Source: Chirona hameri (taxonomy: Eukaryota; Arthropoda; Thecostraca; Balanomorpha; Balanidae). Taken from it: 64,000 bases of DNA. The stretch spans positions 1 to 64,000 of the forward strand of contig JAXIVJ010000481.1 in assembly GCA_036785665.1 (NCBI GenBank), in the 5' to 3' direction. The translations under genes were made by a program, and so were the position numbers. This document shows positions 49,863 to 60,592 of the stretch, piece by piece; positions within the stretch are counted from its first letter, which is position 1, and every line of letters begins with the position of its first letter. Below the pieces are notes generated by a model, which searched no databases, was not told the DNA's origin, and worked only from the letters and a program-made list of their open reading frames with translations.

Positions 49863-52734
49863 CCCTCGCCCGTGCAGCGTCCGATCAGTGTGTGACCGTG
49901 CAGGGGGGGGGGGATAACACCCCCTAGCATTTTGCCCCTAATTGAGCTAGAGTTTCGATTAAAAACGAGCGTGTTCCTTGTCACGAGAAAAAAATCATTG
50001 ACACCCGATTTTAAGGTCCTAGGTCATTAGCAGTGGCGTATTTAGAAATCAGCCAAGGGGGGGCCACATGCTTTTGGAGCACAATTCATGTTTTGAGTCT
50101 AGGACCTAATAGGACCTTCTGGATCATGTTATTATAGGCCATTCTTGAAGACCCAGGTGAATTTGTGGCGCAGTGACCCCACGTGTTAAATCTATCGTCC
50201 GAATTTGGTTTTTCATCGGATTTTTATATATATGTAAATACGAGCGAGCGCAAAGCGCTCGCTCGTCCTTCCGTGGTATATGGGAAAAATATGAATATGA
50301 GCGGCCCGGCCCGACCCGGCCCGGCCCGTGGCGACGCTTTTGAGAAGCTAATATCTCTGCAACTGCACGTCCGATTGACAAGGGGGTTTCTTTGCTAAGT
50401 AACCCCATCCACCCAAACCTGTTTCAGACCGGTGCCGACTCATGTGGGTGACTACTACTGCACGTGGCACGTGCCGCGTGAGGGGTGTTGACAAGTGTTT
50501 TCTCACAAAAACTCCGCAACGGCTGGGCCGATTGCGTTCAAATTTGGTGTGTGGTTAGGGACCTCTCAGCCGCCACTTTCCCACAGGTCATAGGTGGGGT
50601 GCCTCTGCACGTGCGCACGTGCACACCCCTATTATATATCTCAGGAACGGCTGAGCCGATTGTGTACAAATTTGGTGTATGGTTAGGGACCTCTCAGCCG
50701 CCAATTTCCCACAAGTCAGGGGTGGGGTGCCTCTGCACGTGCGCACTGCGCACCTTTTTTGTATCTCAGAAACTACTTGCCCTATCGAGTTGAAATTCAT
50801 CATCATACATTTCCTTCGCGCTCGTTCATTCATTGCCGACTACGGCGCCTTACTGGTTTATTATTATTGGCAATCAAGAGCTGAAGCGCAACTGCTAATT
50901 TAAAAAAAAATGTACATACATACTGACGTGATGAATATGATGATTTAGCGACGTGATGAATATAATGAATAATACATCTGAAGTGGTTTTGACGATCAGT
51001 ATTTCTAAGGACATGATCGCTTAGTAAATTTTCACAGGAATGACATATAATTATTTTTGCTGCCATTTTGACCCCGCGTACTTAATGAGAAGGAGCATTT
51101 TGTCCCCGACCTTATCCATTAGGACAGAACATTTTACCACCCCTGCGACAACTTACGGAAGCCCGGGAGGACCAAAACTCAAAGGATCGCAATGAAGTGT
51201 GGCATACTTGTTATTGGCCTAGAGAAGAACGCCGTGTCAATTGGCAAGCTTGTACCGACGAAAAAGTATTTTTTTGGACACCCTAGGGTGCAGAGCCGGT
51301 GGCAGCTGCGACGGTGGCGGCGGTGCGCGAGATTAATGTCATAATCGTATTTTGCAAATTCATTTTTTTTTTCAACAGGTGATCTGAGGTAAAAACAAAA
51401 ATAACGTGATTTTATGTGGCCATTTGAAATTCGAATTTTTTCATGCCAGAATCATCCCCTATATAGATAAGCCTTGGATGGTAAAAAATTGGAGATAGTT
51501 TTTCTCTAAATATTTTATTTTGAGTGTATTTTGATTTTGTTTAGTGTATTTGGAATGTATTTTTATTGTTCCGATTTTTTTTTTTTTTGGGGGGGGGGGG
51601 GCGGGACATCCGACAGAGGCATTCTGAAGTCAATTCTTTCCATGTAAAGCCCATAGGCGTAATGTTAAAAGTACAAAAAATGGGGGACCCCGTCCCCCCT
51701 GTGGCGGAGCCCCTGCCATTGCCTGCCGTAGTTTTCAATTATGTTTAGGTCGCGTTGGAGGGATTCTTGCATTGAACATTATCTACGTTTCGCTGTAATA
51801 TTCAAAGAGATATAGGTAGACAATGCTTATTTTGTTCAAGAACCATATAGATAATACGTATAAAACCGCTTGAATTATCAGTAAAAAAAAACTTTGTCCT
51901 GGTTATCTTGAAATTTACACACAAATGGAGTCCGTGCCGAATGGACACATCATATTCTGGAGTGTGACTTCGGCGCCAAGGGGGGGGGGGGGCATGGCCC
52001 CCATGGCCCCCCGTTAAATACGCAACTGGTCATTAGGTGACCTCTGAGGTCATGTCAATGACCCAAAAGTCAACCAAATTGTAAATGCGTATAAATTGAA
52101 TTTAATCGAGCTAGAATCGCGAATGAGCATATCATTATGCTAAATTGGTGCCAAATTTGAAATCAGCATCACAAAATGTCCTAGAAACTGCGAAATTCCA
52201 AAAGGTCATGGCAGGTCATTTGAGGTCAGTGACCTCGGTTGACCTGTGGGAGCGCATGACCCCAGTGGAACATATAATTATGTAAAATGGATCCCATATT
52301 TGAAATCAGCGTCACAAAATGTCCTAGAAACTGCCAGAAGTTAAAAAAGTAATATGAGGTCATCGGAGGTCAGTGACCTCGGCTGACCTCTGAAAAGGTC
52401 AATCGAGGTCACAATCTCAATGTAAACCACAACTGTCACCTGGAAACACCTGTGCATATGCTCCTGAACAACAAACACTCGGAAACTGCACAAGTTACAA
52501 AGATCAATACTATACGCCAGTTGCGCCTGACATGACCTTGAAAAACAGGTCATAGGTCACGGGTCATGTGACCTACAAGTGATTTTGTTTTCTTCAGAAT
52601 ATGTGTCAAATTGTTCAACAGTTGGGTACTGAAAGTTTCATCGCAATCGCTTGATATTTACGCGAGTTATTCCCGAAAAACTGAGGGGGGTATGGCATCC
52701 ACCCCCCCCCCTCCCCTCTCTGCACTGGCGAGGG
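49863..52734. mobile_element. TTAA-flanked element, 2.87 kb (piggyBac-style ends)
   Basis: TTAA at 49859-49862 and 52735-52738. Ends CCCTCGCCCGTGCAG and the complement of CCCTCGCCAGTGCAG (one mismatch in 15). It contains family A copy A5, degenerate GAGGTCAGTGACCTCGG-type repeats (52030-52400) and several G- or C-runs. I see no transposase frame, so it is non-autonomous or gutted. Confidence 0.75.
50238..50857 (-). mobile_element. Family A element, copy A5, complete
   Basis: Perfect hairpin 50241-50251/50255-50265 with AAA loop, (GGCCC)n tract, two full monomers 128 bp apart with CACGTG pairs, and the far end GCCGACTACGGCGCCTTACT + GGT. Nested in the TTAA element. Confidence 0.85.
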
Positions 52735-52738
52735 TTAA

Positions 52739-52990
52739 GGCGTCTTACAGGTGTTAAAAATGCACAAGTTTTGTTTTGTATTTGCCAAAATATATTTAAG
52801 AATTATGCAAGGTTGTTATTTTATGTATTAATTGAAATTGCATCAACTTTATATGATGACACATAATATAATGCAGAAAATTAAAACAAATGTCATTATC
52901 CCTTGTTAAAGAGATGATGCTAAAACTATACACATAATGCGTCAAGTTATTTAAAGTTTAGGTACACTGCAGGCTACATCAATAAGAAGA
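52739..52990. other. Short AT-rich spacer
   Basis: AT-rich, no recognised content. Confidence 0.4.
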
Positions 52991-52999
52991 CTTACCAGA

Positions 53000-53041
53000 A
53001 CGACAACTGGCGCAAAGGTAGGTACTAATCATTGCCTCCTG
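53000..53041 (+). mobile_element. 5' part of a tRNA-derived SINE (split)
   Basis: TGGCGCAAAGGTAGG (about 53008) resembles a pol III A box. The sequence continues after the inserted element at 54560. Joined across the insertion, it reads into GCCTCCTGTGCTAGGGACC and a B box. Confidence 0.45.
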
Positions 53042-54559
53042 CAGTGGCGGATCCAGGGGGAGGTCACGGGGGTCATGACCCCCCCCCCCCCCCCCCCCCC
53101 CCCCCTTGGGTCATGGGGGCACCACCGGGCCGGGGGGGGCACCACAGCGCCGGGGCACCACCAACTTAAAGAGAGAGAAAAATCCGCGCCGCTACGCGGC
53201 GCAAATAATTGTGTTCTTTGAACCAAGGGCACCACCGCGCTGTGGGAGCACCACCACAGCACCGCGCGGGGGGCACCACCAAAATAAAGCAAAAGAATCT
53301 GCGCCGCTACGCGGCGCAAATAATGAAGTGTTCTTTGAACCAAGGGCACCACCGCCGGTGTGCCAAGGGCACCATCGTGACGGTAGGCGGCACTGTGGGG
53401 CAAGGGGTCGGAGGGGAGACACCGGGACACTGTGCCTCCTTGAATCCAGAAGGGAAAACAATGGTTTGGTGCCGCTATGAAATCACAAGCATTGGTCGCT
53501 GGAAGCAAACAAAAACGCGAAATGATGCTAAATTAAAATTGCTAAATTATGCCAAAAAATGTCCCTTCATGCCTCCCGTCCCTTGGGCTATGAAGGAGCA
53601 CCAACGTGCCTTTATACCAGAGGCAACAACGTATCGGACTCGAGGGGCCCTGAGGGCCCCCTTGGGCTGATACATATTTATTATAGAACCTTTCGATTTT
53701 TAGGGGCTAGTTATCCAGGCAAAACAATACAAAAATAAAAATCCGTGCCGCTTCGCGGCGCAAATCAATCAGTGTTCTTTTCCAGTACAAAAGGGTATAA
53801 TATAGACTGTACACAATGGCGGCCGCAGGGGGGGGGGGCGTGTCTAGGTATGTCGGGCACGTAAAACTTTCGCTTCCAAATTCTGCCGGACGCCAGGAAT
53901 CGCTTGATCGGGTGGTGGGGTCAGGGCCTGCCCAACAAGCTATGCTTAGCGCGGGGCCTGACCTCGGAAATCCATCCATTCAAAAACATTCGGACTAAAT
54001 TTATTTAAAGGAGGGGGAGGATATGGGGCCATGCCCCCACCTATGGCCTTAAATGGGGGGGGGGCAACATGTCTTTTGACACCACCTTTTGCTCCAGACA
54101 TATTTCCTCGTGTTGACCCTGCATGCTGGTTCCAATAGCAAAAATTAGTTCTCCAACCCGCTCAAAACCTCAAATTTTGGCGCCGCTTCGCGGCGCAATA
54201 ATAGTTTATCGCATGCATAACATTTACTGCGCGTAAAACACTGCTTCCAACCCCCCCCCCCCCTTGGTCACGAACCTCAACTTCCCTCTTGGTCAATTTT
54301 TCATCAGCCGTCTGGGGCACCCCTTGACTGAACAAATCATATATTTTAGCACCATCCGTGACATTTTAAATGATAGAAAGGGTACGACTGATATTGCAAA
54401 TACCTATAACCAACGTTGTCAATTAAAACAGTGCTTAAATAGGGACACCCTCAAAATATAGTGGACAAATCCGTTGAGTTTTCAGATTTGGGTATAGGTA
54501 GGGGCACCACTGCAATTGATGACCCCCCCCGTCTTGAAGATTGTCTGGATCCGCCCTTG
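53042..54559. mobile_element. hAT-like element, 1.52 kb, with 8-bp target duplication
   Basis: Flanked by an exact GCCTCCTG duplication (53034-53041 and 54560-54567). Ends CAGTGGCGGATCCAGG and, inverted, CAAGGGCGGATCCAGAC. An 8-bp duplication and CAG ends fit hAT. It holds four hairpins of the form GCGCCGC-loop-GCGGCGC type (about 53187, 53303, 53745, 54179). Open frames (for example 53209-53670) show no transposase motifs; non-autonomous. Confidence 0.8.
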
Positions 54560-54770
54560 GCCTCCTGTGCTAGGGACCGGGGTTCGATTCCTCGACGGTC
54601 TCCTGTATAAGGTGCGGTCTGACCGCCACTTTACTCTGGGACAGGGTAAGAGTTGCCCACAGCATATAACCATAGCAGTCACACTGTCGCAACGCCCAAT
54701 AATGCAGATAGGAAGATGTTTCACCTCGTTAATATTCTATCGGTTATTATCCTAAAAGGACACCCTTGTC
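54560..54770 (+). mobile_element. 3' part of a tRNA-derived SINE
   Basis: GGGACCGGGGTTCGATTCC (about 54574-54592) contains a pol III B box in a T-arm-like context, without an acceptor stem on this side; the A-box part lies before the hAT-like insert. The tail end is not clear. A true tRNA gene is excluded by the missing arms. Confidence 0.45.
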
Positions 54771-54899
54771 AAAGTTTGTTAACTGTGTGACTGCAGTGAG
54801 GAGGACGGTGGATGGAGGTCCCGCTGGAGATGTAAGTGCGGTCCCCGACCGGTGACAGTGGGGTGTAGTTAGTGAGGGAGGGAGGAGGGGGCGGGTGTG

Positions 54900-55255
54900 A
54901 CGGAGAAGTGCGCGCCGTGCCGGCTGTCGGCCGGCCGTCCCGCCGGCTCTGACGTCACCTGCTGGGCCGGCCGCCCGATCACCTTATACGGCGCGGCGGG
55001 GCGGGGTCGCCCGCCGCCGCGCTAGAGGTCAGGGCCCCGGGCAGCCGCGGCCGGCCCGCCGCCGCTCGGCCATCCAGTCGGTCGCCACACGCGCGCCGCG
55101 CCGCACGTCCCGCGCCGCACGTCTCGCGTCGTCCCGCGAGTGAGCGAGGTACAGACGGAGCAGTCCGGGACGCGAGCGACGCCCGCCAGAGACGGAGAGC
55201 GAGCAGAGGGGACACGACTGGTCCGCGGGCCATGAGCTAACAACCGACTGCAGGT
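54900..55255 (+). promoter_or_regulatory. CpG-island promoter and non-coding first exon
   Basis: A perfect TGACGTCA (54950-54957) is followed about 30 bp on by CTTATACG, a weak TATA-like motif, then GC-rich sequence ending in CTGCAG/GTCAGT (donor at about 55253). This suggests a rightward transcript with a short first exon. An ATG just upstream of the donor is followed at once by TAA, so the exon is probably 5' UTR. The following coding exons are not in evidence here. Confidence 0.45.
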
Positions 55256-55526
55256 CAGTGCCGGCACCCCGTGTCTGCCCCCACCCCTCCCACCCGAGCC
55301 AGCGCAGCGAGCTCGGGGCGCCACTACATCGGAGAAGAACTCGACGAGCTGTTATGACTGGGCGCGCGTTGTTTTGGTGCCGCCGTATCCCGGCGAGCAA
55401 CAGTTGTCCATGCTCGTCGGCGGCACCTCTGTGTTTGGACGCGGCACCAGTTTGTCGTCCGTCTCTCCACGCCGGGCCGTGTATTTACAGTGGCCGCGGC
55501 TCTGAGACGCGGCGGCGATAGTGGCG

Positions 55527-55563
55527 ACTGACGTGACGTGGCGTCACGTGACGTGACGTGACG
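55527..55563. promoter_or_regulatory. Clustered TGACGTG/CACGTG sites
   Basis: Five TGACGTG-type half-sites (two orientations) and one CACGTG in 37 bp. They fit CREB/ATF or bHLH-bZIP binding and lie just downstream of the proposed first exon. Confidence 0.4.
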
Positions 55564-55723
55564 GCGCCGAGCTGTATTAACCAGGCACTACGTTATCGGA
55601 ACGGCCTGTTACCGCTCCATTGGAGACGTTCAACTGAATTATGCGCACATTAAATCATCCCGCCACCCCGCGGGGTTTTGTGAGAGGAAATAGATGTGTA
55701 ATGATCCACTAATATGAGTCTGT

Positions 55724-56526
55724 AATGGTCGGCTGCGTTGGTCTGTAATGGTCGGCTGCGTAGGTCAGAATGGTCGGCTGCGTTGGTCAGAATGGTCGGC
55801 TGCGTTGGTCAGAATGGTCGGCTGCGTTGGTCAGAATGGTCGGCTGCGTTGGTCAGAATGGTCGGCTGCGTAGGTCAGAATGGTCGGCTGCGTTGGTCAG
55901 AATGGTCGGCTGCGTTGGTCAGAATGGTCGGCTGCGTTGGTCAGAATGGTCGGCTGCGTTGGTCAGAATGGTCGGCTGCGTTGGTCAGAATGGTCGGCTG
56001 CGTTGGTCAGAATGGTCGGCTGCGTTGGTCAGAATGGTCGGCTGCGTTGGTCAGAATGGTCGGCTGCGTTGGTCAGAATGGTCGGCTGCGTTGGTCAGAA
56101 TGGTCGGCTGCGTTGGTCAGAATGGTCGGCTGCGTTGGTCAGAATGGTCGGCTGCGTTGGTCAGAATGGTCGGCTGCGTTGGTCAGAATGGTCGGCTGCG
56201 TTGGTCAGAATGGTCGGCTGCGTTGGTCAGAATGGTCGGCTGCGTTGGTCAGAATGGTCGGCTGCGTTGGTCAGAATGGTCGGCTGCGTTGGTCAGAATG
56301 GTCGGCTGCGTTGGTCAGAATGGTCGGCTGCGTTGGTCAGAATGGTCGGCTGCGTTGGTCAGAATGGTCGGCTGCGTTGGTCAGAATGGTCGGCTGCGTT
56401 GGTCAGAATGGTCGGCTGCGTTGGTCAGAATGGTCGGCTGCGTTGGTCAGAATGGTCGGCTGCGTTGGTCTGTAATGGTCGACTGCGTTGTAATGTAATG
56501 GTCGGCTGCGTTGGTCAGAATGGGCG
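55724..56526. repeat. 22-bp minisatellite, about 36 copies
   Basis: Units of GGTCAGAATGGTCGGCTGCG + TT, almost invariant inside and variant at both edges (TGTAATGG, GTCGACTG). All three plus frames stay open because 22 x 3 = 66; these are artefacts. Confidence 0.96.
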
Positions 56527-57136
56527 GCTGGTCGCGTCCGAAGGTGCCGCTCTCTGGCCGGCCATTGGTCATCACTGCCACCCCATCACCGCGCTCGGCA
56601 TTCCTGGCCTCGTGAGGCTGTTATGGCCGCACCTGACGCCCCAGCTGACTGAGGAGCATCTCAGACATACCTACAGGTTTAGTCACCCCGACTGGACACG
56701 TAGTCATGCTGACTCGACGGTGGGGAGAGGATTTATTTATTTTCAACTGAAAAGGTTTAAATAACGGATGAATGCTACTTACTACTTCGGCAAAATTGTC
56801 ACCGGATACAGCAGCATTAAACACATATCGAAGCTGAATAGCAGAGACGCTTCGCACCTTTTCGGGATCCACGGACACGGTGCCTTTAAATTATATATTT
56901 ATCTTGAACATTTACCTGTTAAAATATTCCTTCAGAGGAACGTGATACCTTTAAAAAGTGTATGAACGGTGGGATGGGACTCCTAGCAATGCAACTCTAA
57001 AAGGTTGAACATCATTTGCCACTAGGAAAGCATACATAGCAATATTTCCCAAATTTAGTCACTTTGTCATCCACTTCTTTAGGCGTTGTTGTGGTGAATA
57101 TCTGACTATAAGGCTGCCGCTGTGGATGTTAGGGGT
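56527..57136. other. Spacer between minisatellites
   Basis: GC-rich until 56660, then AT-rich. A continuation of the repeat-derived frame to 56764 has no recognisable domain. Confidence 0.4.
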
Positions 57137-57966
57137 TGACAGGCGGCCGGTTAGCCCTCCTCTGAAGCGGCCGGTTAGCCCTCCTCTGCAGCGGCCGGTT
57201 AGCCCTCCTCTGCAGCGGCCGGTTAGCCCTCCTCTTTAGCGGCCGGTTAGCCCTCCTCTGCAGCGGCCGGTTAGCCCTCCTCTGTAGCGGCCGGTTAGCC
57301 CTCCTCTGTAGCGGCCGGTTAGCCCTCCTCTGCAGCGGCCGGTTAGCCCTCCTCTGCAGCGGCCGGTTAGCCCTCCTCTGTAGCGGCCGGTTAGCCCTCC
57401 TCTTTAGCGGCCGGTTAGCCCTCCTCTGTAGCGGCCGGTTAGCGCTCCTCTGCAGCGGCCGGTTAGCCCTCCTCTGTAGCGGCCGGTTAGCCCTCCTCTG
57501 CAGCGGCCGGTTAGCCCTCCTCTGTAGCGGCCGGTTAGCCCTCCTCTGCAGCGGCCGGTTAGCCCTCCTCTGTAGCGGCCGGTTAGCCCTCCTCTGTAGC
57601 GGCCGGTTAGCCCTCCTCTGTAGCGGCCGGTTAGCCCTCCTCTGTAGCGGCCGGTTAGCCCTCCTCTGCAGCGGCCGGTTAGTCCTCCTTTGTAGCGGCC
57701 GGTTAGCCCTCCTCTGCAGCGGCCGGTTAGCCCTCCTCTGTAGCGGCCGGTTAGCCCTCCTCTGTAGCGGCCGGTTAGCCCTCCTCTGCAGCGGCCGGTT
57801 AGCGCTCCTCTTCAGCGGCCGGTTAGCCCTCCTCTGTAGCGGCCGGTTAGCCCTCCTCTGTAGCGGCCGGTTAGCCCTCCTCTGTAGCGGCCGGTTAGTC
57901 CTCCTTTGTAGCGGCCGGTTAGCCCTCCTCTGTAGCGGCCGGTTAGCGCTCCTCTGTAGCGGCCGG
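57137..57966. repeat. 24-bp minisatellite, left part (~34 copies)
   Basis: Units of GCGGCCGGTTAGCCCTCCTC + TGTA (or TGCA). Interrupted at 57967 by a LINE and resumed at 59980. Confidence 0.96.
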
Positions 57967-59787
57967 TTGGAAGAAAGAGCAGTACAAAGCATGTTCTGAA
58001 TACTTTGCCATTTCGTACCGCAACTCCCGGTCTGGGACTTGGAAGGACATCCGCCGCTTTTTATTGGCATCGAAAAAACCCGAACCGAAATGTGAAAACC
58101 CAGCAGGGAGCGATACCGCATGGGCCGGCAAACTGAATCGATACTTTGCAACGGTCGGGTCAAAGGTAGCCGAGGGACTTGCCGAGACTGACCGCAGTGA
58201 AGCCATGTCACCCCGTCCGCCCCGTGTATGCAGCAGCATGTTTCGTGTGAAGCCGGCGACCCTGCCGGAGCTTTCTGTCGCTCTGCAGTGCATGGGAACC
58301 TCGCAAGCGAGCGGAAACGATGGAATCACCCTACAAATGCTGCGGATCACATTTCCGGTGATAGGGCCTCACCTGTTAAATATCATAAACTGCTCCCTGT
58401 CGACCGGCACAGTGCCTGAGGCATGGAAGGTGGCGAATGTGGTTCCGTTGTTTAAGGCAGGAGACCAGACTGACCCGAGCAACTATAGGCCGATCTCGAT
58501 TTTACCTCTTGTAGGGAAGCTGTGTGAAAAGATAGTGTGCTTACAACTCGCATCATATCTCGGCGAAAACCATATTTTGTGTCCCCAACAACATGGCTTC
58601 CGTCCCGGACACTCAACGGAGACGGCCATGCTCGACGCGATTAATTACGTGACTCATAATTTAGATACGGGATTAATCACTACAATCCTAACAGCGGACA
58701 CATCGAAAGCATTTGACAGCGTCGAGCATGGCCGGCTCTTGGAAAAAATGGGATGGTACGGCATTTGTGAACACTGGTTCCGTGACTGGCTGTCGGGTCG
58801 CTCTCAGTCCATCCAAGGCAGCTCAACCCTCCCAGTAACCCACGGAGTGGTTCAAGGATCACTTTTAGGCCCCAAATTATTTTTGATTTTTACAAATGAC
58901 CTCCCGTCCTATTTGCCACACGGTAAGCAGGTCATGTATGCGGATGATGTACAGTTTTTGGACTGTGACGCTCCTGCTAACCTCAGTGCTCTAAAGCAGC
59001 GCATCGATCAGACGATGTCAGTGGCACTTGACTGGTTTACACAGAACCGGCTCAAAATTAATCCAAACAAAACCGATTTACTTTTGGTAAGATCGTCCCG
59101 CCGTGTCCTCCATCACCAGTTTTCCGCACGCTTTGGGGACGTAGATATAAAGCCGTCAGACCACGCAAAAATTCTTGGCTTATTTTTGGACTCCAACATG
59201 ACGTGGGAAAAACAAGTTTCTCAAGTAACTCGTCGTTGCTTTAACATTCTAGTAGGACTCTCAAAATTGAGGCATAAAATCCCCCGTGAAACAAAACAAC
59301 TTCTGGTCAAGTCGCTCGTTTTCCCCCACATACAGTACTGCCTCACTGTATGGGGTAGCTGTAACGTAACGCAAAAGAAAAGATTCCAAAGATTATTAAC
59401 TTTGCCGCGCGCATCATAACTGGTTTCAAAAGAAATCAGCACATTTCACCTGCCCTGAGAGAGCTTGGATGGCTGAAAGTGGACGGTATGATCGCTGAGC
59501 GCGACGTGGCAATGCTGTCTAGATTGTTGTGTTCGACTGCGACGCCGCCCGCCCTGACTGCAGGAATACAGAAGCGCTCAGAAGTGTCGCTGCGCGCGAC
59601 CCGCGCCTCAGAGGCAGGAGCACTGCACGCTCCCAGGGTACGAACTGAGGCCGCTAAGCGTGCATTTGCGTACAGATCAGTCATGACTTGGAACAGATTG
59701 CCCGCCGACGTCAGAACATCAGAGTCTGTCATTACGATTCGTACCGCTGCTAAGAAATGGCTCTTTGCAAGCGAGGACTGTGACTGA
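57967..59787 (+). pseudogene. LINE reverse transcriptase, one frameshift
   Basis: The open frame runs from the truncation point (codons WKKEQYKACSEYF) to a stop at 59417-59419. Reverse transcriptase motifs in order: SNYRPISILPLVGKLCEKIV, QHGFRPGHSTE, TADTSKAFDSVEH, GVVQGSLLGP, MYADD, then KTDLLLV and a C-terminal region. A one-base shift near 59390 moves the last part into another frame (NFAARIITGFKRNQHISPAL to 59787). The catalytic Asp residues are present. Apart from truncation and that shift the copy is fresh. Known role: target-primed reverse transcription; this copy cannot act alone. Confidence 0.88.
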
Positions 59788-59979
59788 GGTTTTGATGTAA
59801 GCTGTAGTTAGTTGCAATTGGATTTTAATCATAGTGTGTTTTTACGATGTATTTTACGATGTATTTTACAATGTATTTTATTTCTCCATTCAACTCATTC
59901 TTGTTCATGACGATGACCACTGAAAAGCCATCTGATGGAGGGGTTTAATAAACTGATTGATTGATTGATTGATTGATTG
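57967..59979 (+). mobile_element. CR1/jockey-like LINE inserted in the minisatellite
   Basis: Starts directly after CGGCCGGT with coding sequence (5'-truncated, endonuclease lost). It ends with AATAAACTGATTGATTG and a (GATT)n tail. GGTT is present on both sides, a 4-bp duplication or microhomology. The minisatellite unit is completed across the insertion. Confidence 0.9.
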
Positions 59980-60292
59980 GTTAGCCCTCCTCTGCAGCGG
60001 CCGGTTAGCCCTCCTCTGTAGCGGCCGGTTAGCCCTCCTCTGCAGCGGCCGGTTAGCCCTCCTCTGCAGCGGCCGGTTAGCCCTCCTCTGCAGCGGCCGG
60101 TTAGCGCTCCTCTGTAGCGGCCGGTTAGCGCTCCTCTGCAGCGGCCGGTTAGCCCTCCTCTGTAGCGGCCGGTCAGCCCTCCTCTGTAGCGGCCGGTTAG
60201 CCCTCCTCTGTAGCGGCCGGTCAGCCCTCCTCTGTAGCGGCCGGTTAGCCCTGCTCTGTAGCGGCCGGTTAGCCCTCCTCTGCAGCGGCCGC
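59980..60292. repeat. 24-bp minisatellite, right part (~13 copies)
   Basis: Same unit as 57137-57966, including the variants AGCGCTCC and CGGTCAGCCC. Confidence 0.95.
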
Positions 60293-60337
60293 TCGTCGTC
60301 ACTGTTGATACTGCGCTGATCGGTCAGTGTGGCGTAT

Positions 60338-60592
60338 GTCAGACGCGTCTGTTGACTGCCGGGCCGGCCCGCCACATGTCAGACGCGTCTGTTGACTGCT
60401 TGGCCGGACCGCCGTATGTCAGACGCGTCTGTTGACTGCCGGGCCGGACCGCCGCATGTCATGTCAGACGCGTCTGTTGACTGCCTGGCCGGCCCGCCGC
60501 ATGTCATGTCAGACGCGTCTGTTGACTGCCGGGCCGGCCCGCCGTATGTCATGTCAGACGCGTCTGTGACTGCCGGACCGGCCCGCCGCTGA
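60338..60592. repeat. ~40-45-bp tandem repeat, 6 copies
   Basis: Units with GTCAGACGCGTCTGTTGACT and GCCGGGCCGGCCCGCCG; some have a duplicated CATGT. Confidence 0.9.

Noticed and set aside
53209..53670. Transposase candidate in the hAT-like element
   Set aside because: No DDE, BED zinc finger or hAT dimerisation motif seen; partly repeat-derived.
54574..54620. tRNA gene
   Set aside because: Has a T-arm/B box but no acceptor stem or anticodon arm on its own; better explained as a SINE split by a transposon.
55738..56764. 22-residue-period proteins in three frames
   Set aside because: 22-bp minisatellite; all three frames equally open.
57129..58211. RANRPLQR-type repeat protein
   Set aside because: 24-bp minisatellite interrupted by a LINE; no conserved domain.
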